This document shows, piece after piece, positions 39,460-54,000 of a stretch of 64,000 bases of DNA (positions within the stretch are counted from its first letter, which is position 1; each line of letters begins with the position of its first letter). This DNA comes from Thereva unica (Eukaryota; Arthropoda; Insecta; Diptera; Therevidae): the NCBI GenBank assembly GCA_949987705.1, contig CATLJY010000193.1, positions 1 through 64,000 on the forward strand, given 5' to 3'. Under the pieces are notes generated by a model. That model made no database searches, had not been told where the DNA came from, and worked only from the letters and a program-made list of their open reading frames with translations. The translations under genes and the position numbers were made by a program.

Positions 39460-42400
39460 ATGAATTAATTGATTTCAAGTTATTTTCGATGTATTCGATG
39501 AATATAACTTAATTTCGGTGAATTAAGTGAATTTAAGTTATTTTCGATGTATTCGATGTATGAAACTCAATTTCGATGAATTATGTGAATTTAAGTTATT
39601 TTCGATGTATTCGATGAATGTAACTTAATTTCGATGAATTAAGTGATTTCAAGTTATTTTCGATGTATTCGATGAATATAACTTAATTTCGGTGAATTAA
39701 GTGAATTTAAGTTATTTTCGATGTATTCGATGTATGAAACTCAATTTCGATGAATTAAGTGAATTTAACTTATTTTCGATGTTTTCGATGAATGTAACTT
39801 AATTTCGATGAATTAAGTGATTTCAAGTTATTTTCGATGTATTCGATGAATGTAACTTAATTTCGATGAATTAAGTGAATTTAAGTTATTTTCGATGTAT
39901 TCGATGTATGAAACTCAATTTCGATGAATTAAGTGAATTTAACTTATTTTCGATGTATTCGATGAATGTAACTTAATTTCGATGAATTAAGTGATTTCAA
40001 GTTATTTTCGATGTATTCGATGAATATAACTTAATTTCGGTGAATTAAGTGAATTTAAGTTATTTTCGATGTATTCGATGTATGAAACTCAATTTCGATG
40101 AATTAAGTGAATTTAACTTATTTTCGATGTATTCGATGAATGTAACTTAATTTCGATGAATTAAGTGAATTGAACTTATTTTCGATGTATTCGATGAATG
40201 TAACTTAATTTCGATGAATTAAGTGTGATTTCAAGTTATTTTCGATGTATTCGATGAATGTAACTTAATTTCGATGAATTAAGTGAATTTAACTTATTTT
40301 CGATGTATTCGATGAATGTAACTCAATTTCGATGAATTAAGTGAATTGAACTTATTTTCGATGTATTCGATGAATGTAACTTAATTTCGATGAATTAAGT
40401 GATTTCAAGTTATTTTCGATGAATTCGATGAATGTAACTTAATTTCGATGAATTAAGTGAATTTAACTTATTTTCGATGTATTCGATGAATGTAACTTAA
40501 TTTCGATGAATTAAGTGAATTTAACTTATTTTCGATGTATTCGATGAATGTAACTCAATTTCGATGAATTAAGTGAATTGAACTTATTTTCGATGTATTC
40601 GATGAATGTAACTTAATTTCGATGAATTAAGTGATTTCAAGTTATTTTCGATGAATTCGATGAATGTAACTTGATTTCGATGAATTAAGTGAATTTAAGT
40701 TATTTTCGATGTATTCGATGTATGAAACTCAATTTCGATGAATTAAGTGAATTTAACTTATTTTCGATGTATTCGATGAATGTAACTTAATTTCGATGAA
40801 TTAAGTGATTTCAAGTTATTTTCGATGTATTCGATGAATGTAACTTAATTTCGATGAATTAAGTGAATTTAAGTTATTTTAGATGTATTCGATGTATGAA
40901 ACTCAATTTCGATGAATTAACTGAATTTAACTTATTTTCGATGTATTCGATGAATGTAACTTAATTTCGATGAATTAAGTGATTTCAAGTTATTTTCGAT
41001 GTATTCGATGAATGTAACTTAATTTCGATGAATTAAGTGAATTTAAGTTATTTTCGATGTATTCGATGTATGAAACTCAATTTCGATGAATTAAGTGAAT
41101 TTAACTTATTTTCGATGTATTCGATGAATGTAACTCAATTTCGATGAATTAAGTGAATTTAACTTATTTTCGATGTATTCGATGAATGTAACTTGATTTC
41201 GATGAATTAAGTGAATTTAAGTTATTTTCGATGTATTCGATGTATGAAACTCAATTTCGATGAATTAAGTGAATTTAACTTATTTTCGATGTATTCGATG
41301 AATGTAACTCAATTTCGATGAATTAAGTGAATTGAACTTATTTTCGATGTATTCGATGAATGTAACTTAATTTCGATGAATTAAGTGATTTCAAGTTATT
41401 TTCGATGTATTCGATGTATGAAACTCAATTTCGATGAATTAAGTGAATTTAACTTATTTTCGATGTATTCGATGAATGTAACTTAATTTCGATGAATTAA
41501 GTGATTTCAAGTTATTTTCGATGTATTCGATGTATGAAACTTAATTTCGATGAATTTAGTGATTTCAAGTTATTTTCGATGAATTCGATGAATGTAACTT
41601 AATTTCGATGAATTAAGTGAATTTAACTTATTTTCGATGTATTCGATGTATGAAACTCAATTTCGATGAATTAAGTGAATTTAACTTATTTTCGATGTAT
41701 TCGATGAATGTAACTTAATTTCGATGAATTAAGTGAATTTAACTTATTTTCGATGTATTCGATGAATGTAACTCAATTTCGATGAATTAAGTGAATTGAA
41801 CTTATTTTCGATGTATTCGATGAATGTAACTTAATTTCGATGAATTAAGTGATTTCAAGTTATTTTCGATGAATTCGATGAATGTAACTTGATTTCGATG
41901 AATTAAGTGAATTTAACTTATTTTCGATGTATTCGATGAATGCAACTTAATTTCGATGAATTAATTGATTTCAAGTTATTTTCGATGTATTCGATGAATA
42001 TAACTTAATTTCGGTGAATTAAGTGAATTTAAGTTATTTTCGATGTATTCGATGTATGAAACTCAATTTCGATGAATTAAGTGAATTTAAGTTATTTTCG
42101 ATGTATTCGATGAATGTAACTTAATTTCGATGAATTAAGTGATTTCAAGTTATTTTCGATGTATTCGATGAATATAACTTAATTTCGGTGAATTAAGTGA
42201 ATTTAAGTTATTTTCGATGTACTCGATGTATGAAACTCAATTTCGATGAATTAAGTGAATTTAACTTATTTTCGATGTTTTCGATGAATGTAACTTAATT
42301 TCGATGAATTAAGTGATTTCAAGTTATTTTCGATGTATTCGATGAATGTAACTTAATTTCGATGAATTAAGTGAATTTAAGTTATTTTCGATGTATTCGA

Positions 42401-44450
42401 TGTATGAAACTCAATTTCGATGAATTAAGTGAATTTAACTTATTTTCGATGTATTCGATGAATGTAACTTAATTTCGATGAATTAAGTGATTTCAAGTTA
42501 TTTTCGATGTATTCGATGAATATAACTTAATTTCGGTGAATTAAGTGAATTTAAGTTATTTTCGATATATTCGATGTATGAAACTCAATTTCGATGAATT
42601 AAGTGAATTTAACTTATTTTCGATGTATTCGATGAATGTAACTTAATTTCGATGAATTAAGTGAATTGAACTTATTTTCGATGTATTCGATGAATGTAAC
42701 TTAATTTCGATGAATTAAGTGATTTCAAGTTATTTTCGATGTATTCGATGAATGTAACTTAATTTCGATGAATTAAGTGAATTTAACTTATTTTCGATGT
42801 ATTCGATGAATGTAACTCAATTTCGATGAATTAAGTGAATTGAACGTATTTTCGATGTATTCGATGAATGTAACTTAATTTCGATGAATTAAGTGATTTC
42901 AAGTTATTTTCGATGAATTCGATGAATGTAACTTAATTTCGATGAATTAAGTGAGTTTAACTTATTTTCGATGTATTCGATGAATGTAACTTAATTTCGA
43001 TGAATTAAGTGAATTTAACTTATTTTCGATGTATTCGATGAATGTAACTCAATTTCGATGAATTAAGTGAATTGAACTTATTTTCGATGTATTCGATGAA
43101 TGTAACTTAATTTCGATGAATTAAGTGATTTCAAGTTATTTTCGATGAATTCGATGAATGTAACTTGATTTCGATGAATTAAGTGAATTTAAGTTATTTT
43201 CGATGTATTCGATGTATGAAACTCAATTTCGATGAATTAAGTGAATTTAACTTATTTTCGATGTATTCGATGAATGTAACTTAATTTCGATGAATTAAGT
43301 GATTTCAAGTTATTTTCGATGTATTCGATGAATGTAACTTAATTTCGATGAATTAAGTGAATTTAAGTTATTTTAGATGTATTCGATGTATGAAACTCAA
43401 TTTCGATGAATTAAGTGAATTTAACTTATTTTCGATGTATTCGATGAATGTAACTTAATTTCGATGAATTAAGTGAATTGAACTTATTTTCGATGTATTC
43501 GATGAATGTAACTTAATTTCGATGAATTAAGTGATTTCAAGTTATTTTCGATGTATTCGATGAATGTAACTTAATTTCGATGAATTAAGTGAATTTAACT
43601 TATTTTCGATGTATTCGATGAATGTAACTCAATTTCGATGAATTAAGTGAATTGAACTTATTTTCGATGTATTCGATGAATGTAACTTAATTTCGATGAA
43701 TTAAGTGATTTCAAGTTATTTTCGATGAATTCGATGAATGTAACTTAATTTCGATGAATTAAGTGAATTTAACTTATTTTCGATGTATTCGATGAATGTA
43801 ACTTAATTTCGATGAATTAAGTGAATTTAACTTATTTTCGATGTATTCGATGAATGTAACTCAATTTCGATGAATTAAGTGAATTGAACTTATTTTCGAT
43901 GTATTCGATGAATGTAACTTAATTTCGATGAATTAAGTGATTTCAAGTTATTTTCGATGAATTCGATGAATGTAACTTGATTTCGATGAATTAAGTGAAT
44001 TTAAGTTATTTTCGATGTATTCGATGTATGAAACTCAATTTCGATGAATTAAGTGAATTTAACTTATTTTCGATGTATTCGATGAATGTAACTTAATTTC
44101 GATGAATTAAGTGATTTCAAGTTATTTTCGATGTATTCGATGAATGTAACTTAATTTCGATGAATTACGTGAATTTAAGTTATTTTAGATGTATTCGATG
44201 TATGAAACTCAATTTCGATGAATTAAGTGAATTTAACTTATTTTCGATGTATTCGATGAATGTAACTTAATTTCGATGAATTAAGTGAATTTAACTTATT
44301 TTCGATGTATTCGATGAATGTAACTTAATTTCGATGAATTAAGTGAATTTAAGTTATTTTCGATGTATTCGATGTATGAAACTCAATTTCGATGAATTAA
44401 GTGAATTTAACTTATTTTCGATGTATTCGATGAATGTAACTTAATTTCGA
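39460..44450. repeat. 43-monomer (2494-bp) higher-order repeat, two copies
   Basis: The variant taattgattt is at 39466 and 41962 (2496 bp, i.e. 43 x 58 plus the 2-bp insertion at 40225). ttagatg at 40881 and 43375 is 2494 bp apart. Clusters of gaatataac/cggtg monomers at 39.5, 39.7, 40.0 kb are matched at 42.0, 42.2, 42.5 kb. The right end merges into the 45-monomer repeat. Confidence 0.8.
40221..40232 (+). repeat. 2-bp insertion, last out-of-register indel in the window
   Basis: AAGTGATTTC reads AAGTGTGATTTC, a TG duplication. From here to 64000 all landmark spacings I measured are exact multiples of 58 (for example 40881 to 63385 = 388 x 58). Confidence 0.85.
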
Positions 44451-47400
44451 TGAATTAAGTGATTTCAAGTTATTTTCGATTTATTCGATGAATGTAACTT
44501 AATTTCGATGAATTAAGTGAATTTAAGTTATTTTCGATGTATTCGATGAATGTAACTCAATTTCGATGAATTAAGTGAATTTAAGTTATTTTCGATGTAT
44601 TCGATGTATGAAACTCAATTTCGATGAATTAAGTGAATTTAACTTATTTTCGATGTATTCGATGAATGTAACTTAATTTCGATGAATTAAGTGATTTCAA
44701 GTTATTTTCGATGTATTCGATGAATGTAACTTAATTTCGATGAATTAAGTGATTTCAAGTTATTTTCGATGTATTCGATGAATGTAACTTAATTTCGATG
44801 AATTAAGTGAATTTAAGTTATTTTCGATGTATTCGATGTATGAAACTCAATTTCGATGAATTAAGTGAATTTAACTTATTTTCGATGTATTCGATGAATG
44901 TAACTTAATTTCGATGAATTAAGTGATTTCAAGTTATTTTCGATGTTTTCGATGAATGTAACTTAATTTCGATGAATTAAGTGATTTCAAGTTATTTTCG
45001 ATGTATTCGATGTATGAAACTCAATTTCGATGAATTAAGTGAATTTAAGTTATTTTCGATGTATTCGATGAATGTAACTTAATTTCGATGAATTAAGTGA
45101 ATTTAACTTATTTTCGATGTATTCGATGAATGTAACTTAATTTCGATGAATTAAGTGATTTCAAGTTATTTTCGATGTATTCGATGTATGAAACTCAATT
45201 TCGATGAATTAAGTGAATTTAACTTATTTTCGATGTATTCGATGAATGTAACTTAATTTCGATGAATTAAGTGAATTTAACTTATTTTCGATGTATTCGA
45301 TGAATGTAACTTAATTTCGATGAATTAAGTGAATTTAAGTTATTTTCGATGTATTCGATGAATGTAACTCAATTTCGATGAATTAAGTGAATTGAACTTA
45401 TTTTCGATGTATTCGATGAATGTAACTTAATTTCGATGAATTAAATGATTTCAAGTTATTTTCGATGAATTCGATGAATGTAACTTGATTTCGATGAATT
45501 AAGTGAATTTAAGTTATTTTCGATGTATTCGATGTATGAAACTCAATTTCGATGAATTAAGTGAATTTAACTTATTTTCGATGTATTCGATGAATGTAAC
45601 TTAATTTCGATGAATTAAGTGAATTTAACTTATTTTCGATGTATTCGATGAATGTAACTCAATTTCGATGAATTAAGTGAATTGAACTTATTTTCGATGT
45701 ATTCGATGAATGTAACTTAATTTCGATGAATTAAGTGATTTCAAGTTATTTTCGATGAATTCGATGAATGTAACTTGATTTCGATGAATTAAGTGAATTT
45801 AAGTTATTTTCGATGTATTCGATGTATGAAACTCAATTTCGATGAATTAAGTGAATTTAACTTATTTTCGATGTATTCGATGAATGTAACTTAATTTCGA
45901 TGAATTAAGTGATTTCAAGTTATTTTCGATGTATTCGATGAATGTAACTTAATTTCGATGAATTAAGTGAATTTAAGTTATTTTAGATGTATTCGATGTA
46001 TGAAACTCAATTTCGATGAATTAAGTGAATTTAACTTATTTTCGATGTATTCGATGAATGTAACTTAATTTCGATGAATTAAGTGAATTGAACTTATTTT
46101 CGATGTATTCGATGAATGTAACTTAATTTCGATGAATTAAGTGATTTCAAGTTATTTTCGATGTGTTCGATGAATGTAACTTAATTTCGATGAATTAAGT
46201 GAAATTAACTTATTTTCGATGTATTCGATGAATGTAACTCAATTTCGATGAATTAAGTGAATTGAACTTATTTTCGATGTATTCGATGAATGTAACTTAA
46301 TTTCGATGAATTAAGTGATTTCAAGTTATTTTCGATGAATTCGATGAATGTAACTTAATTTCGATGAATTAAGTGAATTTAACTTATTTTCGATGTATTC
46401 GATGAATGTAACTTAATTTCGATGAATTAAGTGAATTTAACTTATTTTCGATGTATTCGATGAATGTAACTCAATTTCGATGAATTAAGTGAATTGAACT
46501 TATTTTCGATGTATTCGATGAATGTAACTTAATTTCGATGAATTAAGTGATTTCAAGTTATTTTCGATGAATTCGATGAATGTAACTTGATTTCGATGAA
46601 TTAAGTGAATTTAAGTTATTTTCGATGTATTCGATGTATGAAACTCAATTTCGATGAATTAAGTGAATTTAACTTATTTTCGATGTATTCGATGAATGTA
46701 ACTTAATTTCGATGAATTAAGTGATTTCAAGTTATTTTCGATGTATTCGATGAATGTAACTTAATTTCGATGAATTAAGTGAATTTAAGTTATTTTAGAT
46801 GTATTCGATGTATGAAACTCAATTTCGATGAATTAAGTGAATTTAACTTATTTTCGATGTATTCGATGAATGTAACTTAATTTCGATGAATTAAGTGAAT
46901 TTAACTTATTTTCGATGTATTCGATGAATGTAACTTAATTTCGATGAATTAAGTGAATTTAAGTTATTTTCGATGTATTCGATGTATGAAACTCAATTTC
47001 GATGAATTAAGTGAATTTAACTTATTTTCGATGTATTCGATGAATGTAACTTAATTTCGATGAATTAAGTGATTTCAAGTTATTTTCGATTTATTCGATG
47101 AATGTAACTTAATTTCGATGAATTAAGTGAATTTAAGTTTTTTTCGATGTATTCGATGAATGTAACTCAATTTCGATGAATTAAGTGAATTTAAGTTATT
47201 TTCGATGTATTCGATGTATGAAACTCAATTTCGATGAATTAAGTGAATTTAACTTATTTTCGATGTATTCGATGAATGTAACTTAATTTCGATGAATTAA
47301 GTGATTTCAAGTTATTTTCGATGTATTCGATGAATGTAACTTAATTTCGATGAATTAAGTGATTTCAAGTTATTTTCGATGTATTCGATGAATGTAACTT

Positions 47401-48620
47401 AATTTCGATGAATTAAGTGAATTTAAGTTATTTTCGATGTATTCGATGTATGAAACTCAATTTCGATGAATTAAGTGAATTTAACTTATTTTCGATGTAT
47501 TCGATGAATGTAACTTAATTTCGATGAATTAAGTGATTTCAAGTTATTTTCGATGTTTTCGATGAATGTAACTTAATTTCGATGAATTAAGTGATTTCAA
47601 GTTATTTTCGATGTATTCGATGTATGAAACTCAATTTCGATGAATTAAGTGAATTTAAGTTATTTTCGATGTATTCGATGAATGTAACTTAATTTCGATG
47701 AATTAAGTGAATTTAACTTATTTTCGATGTATTCGATGAATGTAACTTAATTTCGATGAATTAAGTGATTTCAAGTTATTTTCGATGTATTCGATGTATG
47801 AAACTCAATTTCGATGAATTAAGTGAATTTAACTTATTTTCGATGTATTCGATGAATGTAACTTAATTTCGATGAATTAAGTGAATTTAACTTATTTTCG
47901 ATGTATTCGATGAATGTAACTTAATTTCGATGAATTAAGTGAATTTAAGTTATTTTCGATGTATTCGATGAATGTAACTCAATTTCGATGAATTAAGTGA
48001 ATTGAACTTATTTTCGATGTATTCGATGAATGTAACTTAATTTCGATGAATTAAATGATTTCAAGTTATTTTCGATGAATTCGATGAATGTAACTTGATT
48101 TCGATGAATTAAGTGAATTTAAGTTATTTTCGATGTATTCGATGTATGAAACTCAATTTCGATGAATTAAGTGAATTTATCTTATTTTCGATGTATTCGA
48201 TGAATGTAACTCAATTTCGATGAATTAAGTGAATTGAACTTATTTTCGATGTATTCGATGAATGTAACTTAATTTCGATGAATTAAGTGATTTCAAGTTA
48301 TTTTCGATGTATTCGATGTATGAAACTCAATTTCGATGAATTAAGTGAATTTAACTTATTTTCGATGTATTCGATGAATGTAACTTAATTTCGATGAATT
48401 AAGTGATTTCAAGTTATTTTCGATGTATTCGATGTATGAAACTTAATTTCGATGAATTAAGTGAATTTAACTTATTTTCGATGTATTCGATGAATGTAAC
48501 TTAATTTCGATGAATTAAGTGATTTCAAGTTATTTTCGATGTATTCGATGAATGTAACTTAATTTCGATGAATTAAGTGAATTTAAGTTATTTTAGATGT
48601 ATTCGATGTATGAAACTCAA
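43350..48620. repeat. 45-monomer (2610-bp) higher-order repeat, two cycles
   Basis: Landmarks recur at exactly 2610 bp: ttagatg at 43375, 45985, 48595 and at 44187, 46797; cgatttattcg at 44478, 47088; gttttcg at 44945, 47555; aaatg at 45443, 48053. Within a cycle the two ttagatg monomers are 812 bp (14 monomers) apart. The segment from gttttcg to aaatg (498 bp) keeps the same length and order as in the 20-39 kb domain, so the two domains share that stretch. Confidence 0.88.
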
Positions 48621-48750
48621 TTTCGATGAATTAAGTGAATTTAACTTATTTTCGATGTATTCGATGAATGTAACTTAATTTCGATGAATTAAGTGAATTT
48701 AAGTTATTTTAGATGTATTCGATGTATGAAACTCAATTTCGATGAATTAA
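44930..48750. repeat. Tandem duplication of about 6 kb, copy 1 (partner 51.0-54.6 kb)
   Basis: Private variants occur in both copies: gttttcg 44945/51035, gtgttcg near 46164/52254, gaaattaac 46201/52291, aagtttttttcg 47131/53221 (all at +6090), then gttttcg 47555/53413, gaatttatctt 48171/54029, and the ttagatg doublet 48595, 48711/54453, 54569 (all at +5858). The step of 232 bp is a loss of four whole monomers in copy 2 between about 47.3 and 47.5 kb. Confidence 0.88.
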
Positions 48751-50360
48751 GTGAATTTAACTTATTTTCGATGTATTCGATGAATGTAACTTAATTTCGA
48801 TGAATTAAGTGAATTGAACTTATTTTCGATGTATTCGATGAATGTAACTTAATTTCGATGAATTAAGTGATTTCAAGTTATTTTCGATGTATTCGATGAA
48901 TGTAACTTAATTTCGATGAATTAAGTGAATTTAACTTATTTTCGATGTATTCGATGAATGTAACTCAATTTCGATGAATTAAGTGAATTGAACTTATTTT
49001 CGATGTATTCGATGAATGTAACTTAATTTCGATGAATTAAGTGATTTCAAGTTATTTTCGATGAATTCGATGAATGTAACTTAATTTCGATGAATTAAGT
49101 GAATTTAACTTATTTTCGATGTATTCGATGAATGTAACTTAATTTCGATGAATTAAGTGAATTTAACTTATTTTCGATGTATTCGATGAATGTAACTCAA
49201 TTTCGATGAATTAAGTGAATTGAACTTATTTTCGATGTATTCGATGAATGTAACTTAATTTCGATGAATTAAGTGATTTCAAGTTATTTTCGATGAATTC
49301 GATGAATGTAACTTGATTTCGATGAATTAAGTGAATTTAAGTTATTTTCGATGTATTCGATGTATGAAACTCAATTTCGATGAATTAAGTGAATTTAACT
49401 TATTTTCGATGTATTCGATGAATGTAACTTAATTTCGATGAATTAAGTGATTTCAAGTTATTTTCGATGTATTCGATGAATGTAACTTAATTTCGATGAA
49501 TTAAGTGAATTTAAGTTATTTTAGATGTATTCGATGTATGAAACTCAATTTCGATGAATTAAGTGAATTTAACTTATTTTCGATGTATTCGATGAATGTA
49601 ACTTAATTTCGATGAATTAAGTGAATTGAACTTATTTTCGATGTATTCGATGAATGTAACTTAATTTCGATGAATTAAGTGATTTCAAGTTATTTTCGAT
49701 GTATTCGATGAATGTAACTTAATTTCGATGAATTAAGTGAATTTAACTTATTTTCGATGTATTCGATGAATGTAACTCAATTTCGATGAATTAAGTGAAT
49801 TGAACTTATTTTCGATGTATTCGATGAATGTAACTTAATTTCGATGAATTAAGTGATTTCAAGTTATTTTCGATGAATTCGATGAATGTAACTTAATTTC
49901 GATGAATTAAGTGAATTTAACTTATTTTCGATGTATTCGATGAATGTAACTTAATTTCGATGAATTAAGTGAATTTAACTTATTTTCGATGTATTCGATG
50001 AATGTAACTCAATTTCGATGAATTAAGTGAATTGAACTTATTTTCGATGTATTCGATGAATGTAACTTAATTTCGATGAATTAAGTGATTTCAAGTTATT
50101 TTCGATGAATTCGATGAATGTAACTTGATTTCGATGAATTAAGTGAATTTAAGTTATTTTCGATGTATTCGATGTATGAAACTCAATTTCGATGAATTAA
50201 GTGAATTTAACTTATTTTCGATGTATTCGATGAATGTAACTTAATTTCGATGAATTAAGTGATTTCAAGTTATTTTCGATGTATTCGATGAATGTAACTT
50301 AATTTCGATGAATTACGTGAATTTAAGTTATTTTAGATGTATTCGATGTATGAAACTCAA
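48560..50360. repeat. 14-monomer (812-bp) ttagatg units, expanded
   Basis: ttagatg monomers lie at 48595, 48711, 49523 and 50335. Successive spacings are 116, 812 and 812 bp. Elsewhere the 812-bp pair appears once per 2610-bp cycle; here an extra unit and an extra doublet are present. The last of the series carries ttacgtg in its linker, as do 44187, 55381, 57527, 60833 and 61587. Confidence 0.8.
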
Positions 50361-51019
50361 TTTCGATGAATTAAGTGAATTTAACTTATTTTCGATGTAT
50401 TCGATGAATGTAACTTAATTTCGATGAATTAAGTGAATTTAACTTATTTTCGATGTATTCGATGAATGTAACTTAATTTCGATGAATTAAGTGAATTTAA
50501 GTTATTTTCGATGTATTCGATGTATGAAACTCAATTTCGATGAATTAAGTGAATTTAACTTATTTTCGATGTATTCGATGAATGTAACTTAATTTCGATG
50601 AATTAAGTGATTTCAAGTTATTTTCGATTTATTCGATGAATGTAACTTAATTTCGATGAATTAAGTGAATTTAAGTTATTTTCGATGTATTCGATGAATG
50701 TAACTCAATTTCGATGAATTAAGTGAATTTAAGTTATTTTCGATGTATTCGATGTATGAAACTCAATTTCGATGAATTAAGTGAATTTAACTTATTTTCG
50801 ATGTATTCGATGAATGTAACTTAATTTCGATGAATTAAGTGATTTCAAGTTATTTTCGATGTATTCGATGAATGTAACTTAATTTCGATGAATGAAGTGA
50901 ATTTAAGTTATTTTCGATGTATTCGATGTATGAAACTCAATTTCGATGAATTAAGTGAATTTAACTTATTTTCGATGTATTCGATGAATGTAACTTAATT
51001 TCGATGAATTAAGTGATTT

Positions 51020-54000
51020 CAAGTTATTTTCGATGTTTTCGATGAATGTAACTTAATTTCGATGAATTAAGTGATTTCAAGTTATTTTCGATGTATTCGA
51101 TGTATGAAACTCAATTTCGATGAATTAAGTGAATTTAAGTTATTTTCGATGTATTCGATGAATGTAACTTAATTTCGATGAATTAAGTGAATTTAACTTA
51201 TTTTCGATGTATTCGATGAATGTAACTTAATTTCGATGAATTAAGTGATTTCAAGTTATTTTCGATGTATTCGATGTATGAAACTCAATTTCGATGAATT
51301 AAGTGAATTTAACTTATTTTCGATGTATTCGATGAATGTAACTTAATTTCGATGAATTAAGTGAATTTAACTTATTTTCGATGTATTCGATGAATGTAAC
51401 TTAATTTCGATGAATTAAGTGAATTTAAGTTATTTTCGATGTATTCGATGAATGTAACTCAATTTCGATGAATTAAGTGAATTGAACTTATTTTCGATGT
51501 ATTCGATGAATGTAACTTAATTTCGATGAATTAAATGATTTCAAGTTATTTTCGATGAATTCGATGAATGTAACTTGATTTCGATGAATTAAGTGAATTT
51601 AAGTTATTTTCGATGTATTCGATGTATGAAACTCAATTTCGATGAATTAAGTGAATTTAACTTATTTTCGATGTATTCGATGAATGTAACTTAATTTCGA
51701 TGAATTAAGTGAATTTAACTTATTTTCGATGTATTCGATGAATGTAACTCAATTTCGATGAATTAAGTGAATTGAACTTATTTTCGATGTATTCGATGAA
51801 TGTAACTTAATTTCGATGAATTAAGTGATTTCAAGTTATTTTCGATGAATTCGATGAATGTAACTTGATTTCGATGAATTAAGTGAATTTAAGTTATTTT
51901 CGATGTATTCGATGTATGAAACTCAATTTCGATGAATTAAGTGAATTTAACTTATTTTCGATGTATTCGATGAATGTAACTTAATTTCGATGAATTAAGT
52001 GATTTCAAGTTATTTTCGATGTATTCGATGAATGTAACTTAATTTCGATGAATTAAGTGAATTTAAGTTATTTTAGATGTATTCGATGTATGAAACTCAA
52101 TTTCGATGAATTAAGTGAATTTAACTTATTTTCGATGTATTCGATGAATGTAACTTAATTTCGATGAATTAAGTGAATTGAACTTATTTTCGATGTATTC
52201 GATGAATGTAACTTAATTTCGATGAATTAAGTGATTTCAAGTTATTTTCGATGTGTTCGATGAATGTAACTTAATTTCGATGAATTAAGTGAAATTAACT
52301 TATTTTCGATGTATTCGATGAATGTAACTCAATTTCGATGAATTAAGTGAATTGAACTTATTTTCGATGTATTCGATGAATGTAACTTAATTTCGATGAA
52401 TTAAGTGATTTCAAGTTATTTTCGATGAATTCGATGAATGTAACTTAATTTCGATGAATTAAGTGAATTTAACTTATTTTCGATGTATTCGATGAATGTA
52501 ACTTAATTTCGATGAATTAAGTGAATTTAACTTATTTTCGATGTATTCGATGAATGTAACTCAATTTCGATGAATTAAGTGAATTGAACTTATTTTCGAT
52601 GTATTCGATGAATGTAACTTAATTTCGATGAATTAAGTGATTTCAAGTTATTTTCGATGAATTCGATGAATGTAACTTGATTTCGATGAATTAAGTGAAT
52701 TTAAGTTATTTTCGATGTATTCGATGTATGAAACTCAATTTCGATGAATTAAGTGAATTTAACTTATTTTCGATGTATTCGATGAATGTAACTTAATTTC
52801 GATGAATTAAGTGATTTCAAGTTATTTTCGATGTATTCGATGAATGTAACTTAATTTCGATGAATTAAGTGAATTTAAGTTATTTTAGATGTATTCGATG
52901 TATGAAACTCAATTTCGATGAATTAAGTGAATTTAACTTATTTTCGATGTATTCGATGAATGTAACTTAATTTCGATGAATTAAGTGAATTTAACTTATT
53001 TTCGATGTATTCGATGAATGTAACTTAATTTCGATGAATTAAGTGAATTTAAGTTATTTTCGATGTATTCGATGTATGAAACTCAATTTCGATGAATTAA
53101 GTGAATTTAACTTATTTTCGATGTATTCGATGAATGTAACTTAATTTCGATGAATTAAGTGATTTCAAGTTATTTTCGATTTATTCGATGAATGTAACTT
53201 AATTTCGATGAATTAAGTGAATTTAAGTTTTTTTCGATGTATTCGATGAATGTAACTCAATTTCGATGAATTAAGTGAATTTAAGTTATTTTCGATGTAT
53301 TCGATGTATGAAACTCAATTTCGATGAATTAAGTGAATTTAACTTATTTTCGATGTATTCGATGAATGTAACTTAATTTCGATGAATTAAGTGATTTCAA
53401 GTTATTTTCGATGTTTTCGATGAATGTAACTTAATTTCGATGAATTAAGTGATTTCAAGTTATTTTCGATGTATTCGATGTATGAAACTCAATTTCGATG
53501 AATTAAGTGAATTTAAGTTATTTTCGATGTATTCGATGAATGTAACTTAATTTCGATGAATTAAGTGAATTTAACTTATTTTCGATGTATTCGATGAATG
53601 TAACTTAATTTCGATGAATTAAGTGATTTCAAGTTATTTTCGATGTATTCGATGTATGAAACTCAATTTCGATGAATTAAGTGAATTTAACTTATTTTCG
53701 ATGTATTCGATGAATGTAACTTAATTTCGATGAATTAAGTGAATTTAACTTATTTTCGATGTATTCGATGAATGTAACTTAATTTCGATGAATTAAGTGA
53801 ATTTAAGTTATTTTCGATGTATTCGATGAATGTAACTCAATTTCGATGAATTAAGTGAATTGAACTTATTTTCGATGTATTCGATGAATGTAACTTAATT
53901 TCGATGAATTAAATGATTTCAAGTTATTTTCGATGAATTCGATGAATGTAACTTGATTTCGATGAATTAAGTGAATTTAAGTTATTTTCGATGTATTCGA

